Source of the DNA: Pigoraptor vietnamica
Lineage: Eukaryota > Opisthokonta > Filasterea
Assembly (NCBI GenBank): GCA_943704525.1
Contig: CALSCQ010002081.1
Location: 1-10,884, forward strand
Direction of reading: 5' to 3'
Length of the DNA stretch: 10,884 nucleotides
Both the position numbers and the translations under genes were made by a program. Below the pieces are notes generated by a model. The model did not search any database. It was not told the origin of the DNA and was given only the letters and a program-made list of their open reading frames with translations. Shown one piece after another: positions 8,049 to 10,884 of this stretch; within the stretch, counting starts at the first letter, position 1, and every line of letters starts with the position of its first letter.

Positions 8049-8207
8049 CATGCAGTTCGCGGTGCTTGCTGGGCTCGTTGTACGCAGGCCTTGCCACGAA
8101 CGCAGTTTTCACGGTGGAAGACGACAAGCCACACAGAGTCGAAATGACGTACTTATGCGGTCATTATTGCAGCCGCACGGGGGGCGTTCAGAGTGAGCCA
8201 CATATGG
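8049..8207 (+). pseudogene. possible broken short reading frame with a signal-peptide-like start
   Basis: ATG 8049 opens MQFAVLAGLV, then the hydrophobic, alanine-rich reading continues only after a one-base change of frame (LYAGLATNAVFTVEDDKPH, then VEMTYLCGHYC). A GTGAGA at 8208 could be a splice donor. The composite resembles a secreted-protein N-terminus, but no family is recognised, the frame is broken, and chance cannot be excluded in so short a stretch. Confidence 0.2.
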
Positions 8208-8224
8208 GTGAGAACCCGACTCGG

Positions 8225-8450
8225 GGCCGGAGTATCTTATTATAGTGCTTGTTATCCCGCTTAACACTATATGAGGCATACCCATACCAAAAGTATCTCC
8301 TTTTATGACCTTGTACGGCGTCTATAAATACGTTTCTTCAAATAATCAAATTAACATATAAGGTTAGCATTGGAATACCGAGACACAAATAAGGGCTCAA
8401 CCCAGTTGTGGTGACTGAGATACGATCTATTTTTGTATAACCGGGGCGTT
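8225..8450. other. AT-rich island with TATAAATA and a T-run
   Basis: About 225 bases are clearly more A/T-rich than the rest of the window. They contain a plus-strand TATAAATA (8323-8330) and a run of five T (near 8430). The island could be the distal promoter of the T-box gene, a small Pol III unit, or a remnant of inserted DNA. I looked for tRNA A/B boxes and U1, U2, U4, U5 and U6 hallmarks and found none convincing. Confidence 0.4.
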
Positions 8451-8528
8451 GCATGGCGTATCGTGTGGTTTGTGGATGGGTTCTGAGCGTGCGCGCTGTC
8501 AGCGACTTACACGTTCCAGTCGAGTCGT

Positions 8529-8554
8529 ACACACATACACACACACACACACAC
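8529..8554. repeat. short CA microsatellite, intergenic
   Basis: About 13 CA units with one CATA interruption, between the AT-rich island and the T-box gene. It is one of the few such arrays not inside a mapped intron, which is weak support for an unmapped 5' UTR intron across this region. Confidence 0.85.
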
Positions 8555-8864
8555 CCTTCGGAAACACACTCCACACATTGCCCAGACATTCCCCGTCCCT
8601 CTTACACCCCTTGCAATCGCACTCTGAGGTGCCTGTAGTTCGCTCTTCACTTCCGACGGCGTCTGATCCCAAAAAAAAAACTTTGCGAGAACGGCGCGCA
8701 CGGAACCACGTCCGGTTGTGCTGAAGTCAGCTCGGAGCGCTTGTGGGAACGCGCGCTCCGGACACCATTGACACGCGTTCCGACTTTGTTCTTTTTTTTC
8801 CTCTCAAAAACCACCGACGCACACGTCCTCTTTCCGTGACTTTGGTGTCGACGCGCACTCGTAA

Positions 8865-8998
8865 TCTTTCTTTTTTCTCGTTTTGACTTGCACCACTCCT
8901 TTGCGCGCCGCAATAACTTCGTCGTTGTATGGTTTTCGAAACGCATTCCTCCTTTCTCTCCCCCCATTTTTTCCCTCTATTTTTTACCTCTACTTCAG
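8865..8998 (+). promoter_or_regulatory. pyrimidine-rich tract ending in AG upstream of the T-box gene
   Basis: A T/C-rich stretch, densest at 8947-8996, ends in TACTTCAG at 8991-8998 and is followed by A-rich sequence. It has the form of a 3' splice site and could end a 5' UTR intron of the T-box transcript. It may instead be a pyrimidine-rich core promoter. There are no transcript data to decide. Confidence 0.35.
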
Positions 8999-9045
8999 TG
9001 AAAGAAAAAAATTCCCCTTTTGCTGCGCGCGCGTTTGCGCGCGTC

Positions 9046-9096
9046 ATGGCAATTGCTCTGACGACGGCCTTGCGGGGGATGCGCTGCGCTTTCTGA
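9046..9096 (+). CDS. upstream open reading frame in the T-box leader
   Basis: A 16-codon frame (MAIALTTALRGMRCAF, then TGA) with a second in-frame ATG at codon 12, ending 25 bases before the T-box ATG. It would be a uORF if the leader extends this far, and could reduce initiation at the main start. A short GC hairpin (stem 9028-9033 with 9038-9043) directly precedes it. Function is inferred from position only. Confidence 0.35.
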   Translation: MAIALTTALRGMRCAF

Positions 9097-9121
9097 GCGC
9101 GCCGATTTTTCGTAGAAGAGG

Positions 9122-9220
9122 ATGGACTCGCACCATTATGGCGACTACGCGGGGTGAGTGACTGGCGTTTGTGATGTTTGCATGCCGTGTTTTTTTGGAA
9201 ACCCTCGCACGCCGCGTTCG

Positions 9221-9310
<90 letters not shown>

Positions 9311-10441
9311 ATGGACGTGCACATTTTGTGCGTTTGTGCGCGTGTACACAAGTGTGTGTGCGACTTTATAATCATTTGCGGATCGGCTGATCATTTTGCC
9401 CACAAATCTTCAACCGCTTGCAAAACATTGTGTGCATGGGGCACTGCACAGTGTGCTTATTCGCTCTTCCTGTCTTTCCAGCAGCGCGCAACAGCACTGG
9501 CGCATGGGCGTGGACATGCACTCCCTGAACGGCGCCGGTGTGCCCGGCGTGCCCTTCGCGCGCGCCGATTCGATTCCGCGGGACCCTTACGCTGTCGCGC
9601 AGCAGGAAGGGTTTGCGGCGGGAGGACACTACCGTCCCCGGCTGAGCTCTGATATGGGGGTGCCGATGGCCCCGTTGATGAACATGGGTTCGATGTATGG
9701 ACAGATGGACGCTTCGGCGGGTTATGGCGTGCAAATTTCTCCGCGCGGTCAGGCGCACCAGCCCTTGCAATCGCACGCTGCGCCTCCGCCGTCGTTGGCC
9801 GATCTTGGCGCTTTGGCTGTGGCGGTGATTCAGGGGTCGGAACAGTACGACGTGATTGGGGACTTGAGCGAGTGGGTGCTTTGTGCTGTGCGAATGCGTG
9901 CGCCTTTGTGTGTATACGCGTGCGTGTGTTCGTGTGCTTATGTCGGTGTGAGTCGGGTGTGTTTGTGTGTGTGTGTGTGTGTGCGTTGTATGCGTGTGCT
10001 CTGTGTGTGTGTGTGTGTGTGCTGTGTGTGTGTGTGTGTGTGTGTGTGTTGTGTTGTGTCTGAGTAAGTCTCTCCAGGCTGTGTATCACGACCGACATGT
10101 GACTTGTGACGCTGCGCTTGCTGAGGTTGCGTCTTTCGGTGCCATGTCGCAGGGACGCGCCGATTGTTGAGCTCGTCAACGCGTCGATGTGGGAGGAGTT
10201 CCACGCATGCACGACCGAGATGATACTCAGCCGACAGGGGCGCTGTCTCTTCCCTGCGCTGAAGGTGGGGTCCCATGGAGCCACGCACGAGTGGCTCGTT
10301 ACAGTGTGGCGCGTTGTTATGTACAGTGGCAGCTTTGTTCGTTACAGTGCTGTAACGCTCCTTTAGTCACCTAGCACCATGTGTTGCGTGCCACAATTTC
10401 CACCGGCATTCTCGGTTTGCACAACACACACACACACACAC

Positions 10442-10491
<50 letters not shown>

Positions 10492-10494
10492 CAT

Positions 10495-10532
<38 letters not shown>

Positions 10533-10770
10533 CATTTGGTTTACCCCTTGCTGTTCGTTCGCGGCTTCTTCACATCCATCCATGTGACCATGCGCCTCAC
10601 TCCATTCACTCCCTCTCGTCCCCTCCCCGCACCAGGTATCCATCAAGAACCTCGTTCCGCAGGCACTGTATGTGCTGGCTGTGGATTTTGCAACCGTTGG
10701 GCGGTCAAAGTGGCGCTTTGAGACGAGCCGATGGGTGGAGCTCAAGGAGACCGACAAGGCATGTGACATC
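9122..10770 (+). CDS. T-box transcription factor, 5' part, exons 1-4 (3' end outside window)
   Basis: T-box proteins are nuclear DNA-binding regulators. The exon model is 9122-9153, 9482-9871, 10153-10264 and 10636 to about 10770, with GT-AG introns and intact frame. ATG 9122 has an in-frame TAG nine bases upstream. Residues 1-11 (MDSHHYGDYAG) and exon 2 form a low-complexity N-terminal region of about 140 residues rich in G, M, P and A. The T-box begins in exon 3: SMWEEFHACTTEMILSRQGR then CLFPALKV aligns with the ELW..F....TEMI.TK.GRRMFP..KV core. Exon 4 (VSIKNLVPQALYVLAVDF, then SKWRFETSRWV) matches the next strands (V.V.GLDP...Y...VDF, RW.F....W). The second Arg of GRRMFP is Cys here, and GLDP is NLVP, so the protein is divergent. 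The end of exon 4 is uncertain: GTGTGC at 10771, or a GC donor at 10759. The HPDSP..G..W part of the domain must lie beyond the window. The subfamily cannot be told. The gene is divergent from the protease. Confidence 0.88.
9225..9309. repeat. GT microsatellite in T-box intron 1
   Basis: An 85-base perfect GT run within the 328-base intron 9154-9481, in its 5' half, GT in the sense strand. Confidence 0.95.
9479..9484 (+). other. tandem NAGNAG 3' splice site of T-box exon 2
   Basis: Intron 1 ends in CAGCAG. Use of the first AG (exon from 9482) gives Gly-Ser-Ala-Gln at the junction; use of the second (exon from 9485) removes only the Ser and keeps the frame. A pyrimidine-rich stretch (TTCCTGTCTTTC) precedes it. 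Confidence 0.6.
9959..10057. repeat. interrupted GT microsatellite in T-box intron 2
   Basis: Several GT arrays separated by short GC and CT interruptions within the 281-base intron 9872-10152. GT in the sense strand, as in intron 1 of the same gene. Confidence 0.93.
10421..10530. repeat. CA microsatellite in T-box intron 3
   Basis: Two long CA arrays (about 10424-10487 and 10497-10530) joined by a short TAGACATG interruption, in the 371-base intron 10265-10635. CA in the sense strand, opposite to the previous two introns. Confidence 0.95.
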
Positions 10771-10884
10771 GTGTGCGCGCGCTTGTTATCCGTACGTGCA
10801 TGTTACGCCCCCGCCCCTGCGTTGGTTCCAGGCAATCGTGTTGTTCCTTTCGTATGCGACAATCGTCCGTGACCCTTCCCCCCC
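10771..10884 (+). other. unresolved 3' edge, probably T-box intron 4
   Basis: After the likely donor at 10771 no frame continues the T-box. CCAG at 10827-10830 is a possible acceptor, but none of the three frames after it resembles the expected HPDSP-containing segment. The stretch is best read as intron that continues past the window. Confidence 0.4.

Larger units (their letters stand above)
7768..8224. other. divergent intergenic region, protease-proximal half
   Basis: No complete gene is recognised. It holds a plus-strand TATAAA in a GC-rich setting (8021-8026) and, just after it, a short ATG-initiated reading frame that breaks (separate entry). The rest has no repeat or motif that I can support. 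Confidence 0.5.

Noticed and set aside
8140-8245. Resemblance of MTYLCGHYC and a following RSILL to the zinc ribbon of RNA polymerase subunit Rpb12/RPABC4
   Set aside because: The CxxC spacing is wrong, the second CxxC pair is missing and the frame ends at once; the similarity is a few residues only.
8353-8433. Partial likeness to U6 snRNA (GTTAGCATTGG)
   Set aside because: The ACAGAGA box and the rest of the conserved U6 core are absent.

Overview
The window is nuclear DNA of an intron-rich unicellular eukaryote, most likely a unicellular relative of animals (for example an ichthyosporean or another non-choanoflagellate holozoan). The evidence is a T-box transcription factor, a secreted pappalysin-type metalloprotease with Notch-type LNR modules and an FN3-like tail, GT-AG introns of about 70 to 370 bases, GC-rich coding sequence, and CA/GT microsatellites in many introns. 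T-box genes are known outside animals in filastereans, ichthyosporeans and a few early fungi or nucleariids, and have not been found in the choanoflagellates studied. The species cannot be named from the sequence alone. No prokaryotic features, CRISPR array, rRNA or convincing tRNA is visible.

Layout. (1) Positions 165-1014, plus strand: an intronless reading frame broken twice, resembling the DUF7918 family known mostly from fungi, with a charged C-terminal tail. (2) Positions 1315-3366, minus strand: a complete six-exon argininosuccinate synthase gene (419 residues when spliced), convergent with gene 1. (3) Positions 3367-3832: the ASS promoter, with a TATA box, two CCAAT boxes and a 16-bp palindrome of two CACGTG E-boxes, plus the 3' flank of the next gene. 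(4) Positions 3833-7681, minus strand: a complete twelve-exon secreted M43 (pappalysin-like) metalloprotease, 641 residues in my preferred splice model. (5) Positions 7682-9121: a divergent intergenic region with a TATA box for the protease, two further plus-strand TATA motifs, an AT-rich island, a broken short reading frame and a pyrimidine-rich tract ending in AG. (6) From 9122, plus strand: the first four exons of a T-box gene that runs off the right edge.

The genes do not form a pathway. ASS is housekeeping arginine metabolism, the protease is extracellular, and the T-box protein is a nuclear regulator. No previously undescribed multi-gene system is apparent. The points most worth following are the paired loss of two cysteines in the first LNR of the protease, a 72-base stop-free protease intron whose length is a multiple of three, the tandem NAGNAG acceptor in the T-box gene, the E-box palindrome in front of ASS, and the two same-direction frame breaks in the DUF7918-like gene. 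All exon joins were worked out by hand from frame continuity, splice dinucleotides and remembered family sequence; none was tested by alignment or transcript data.
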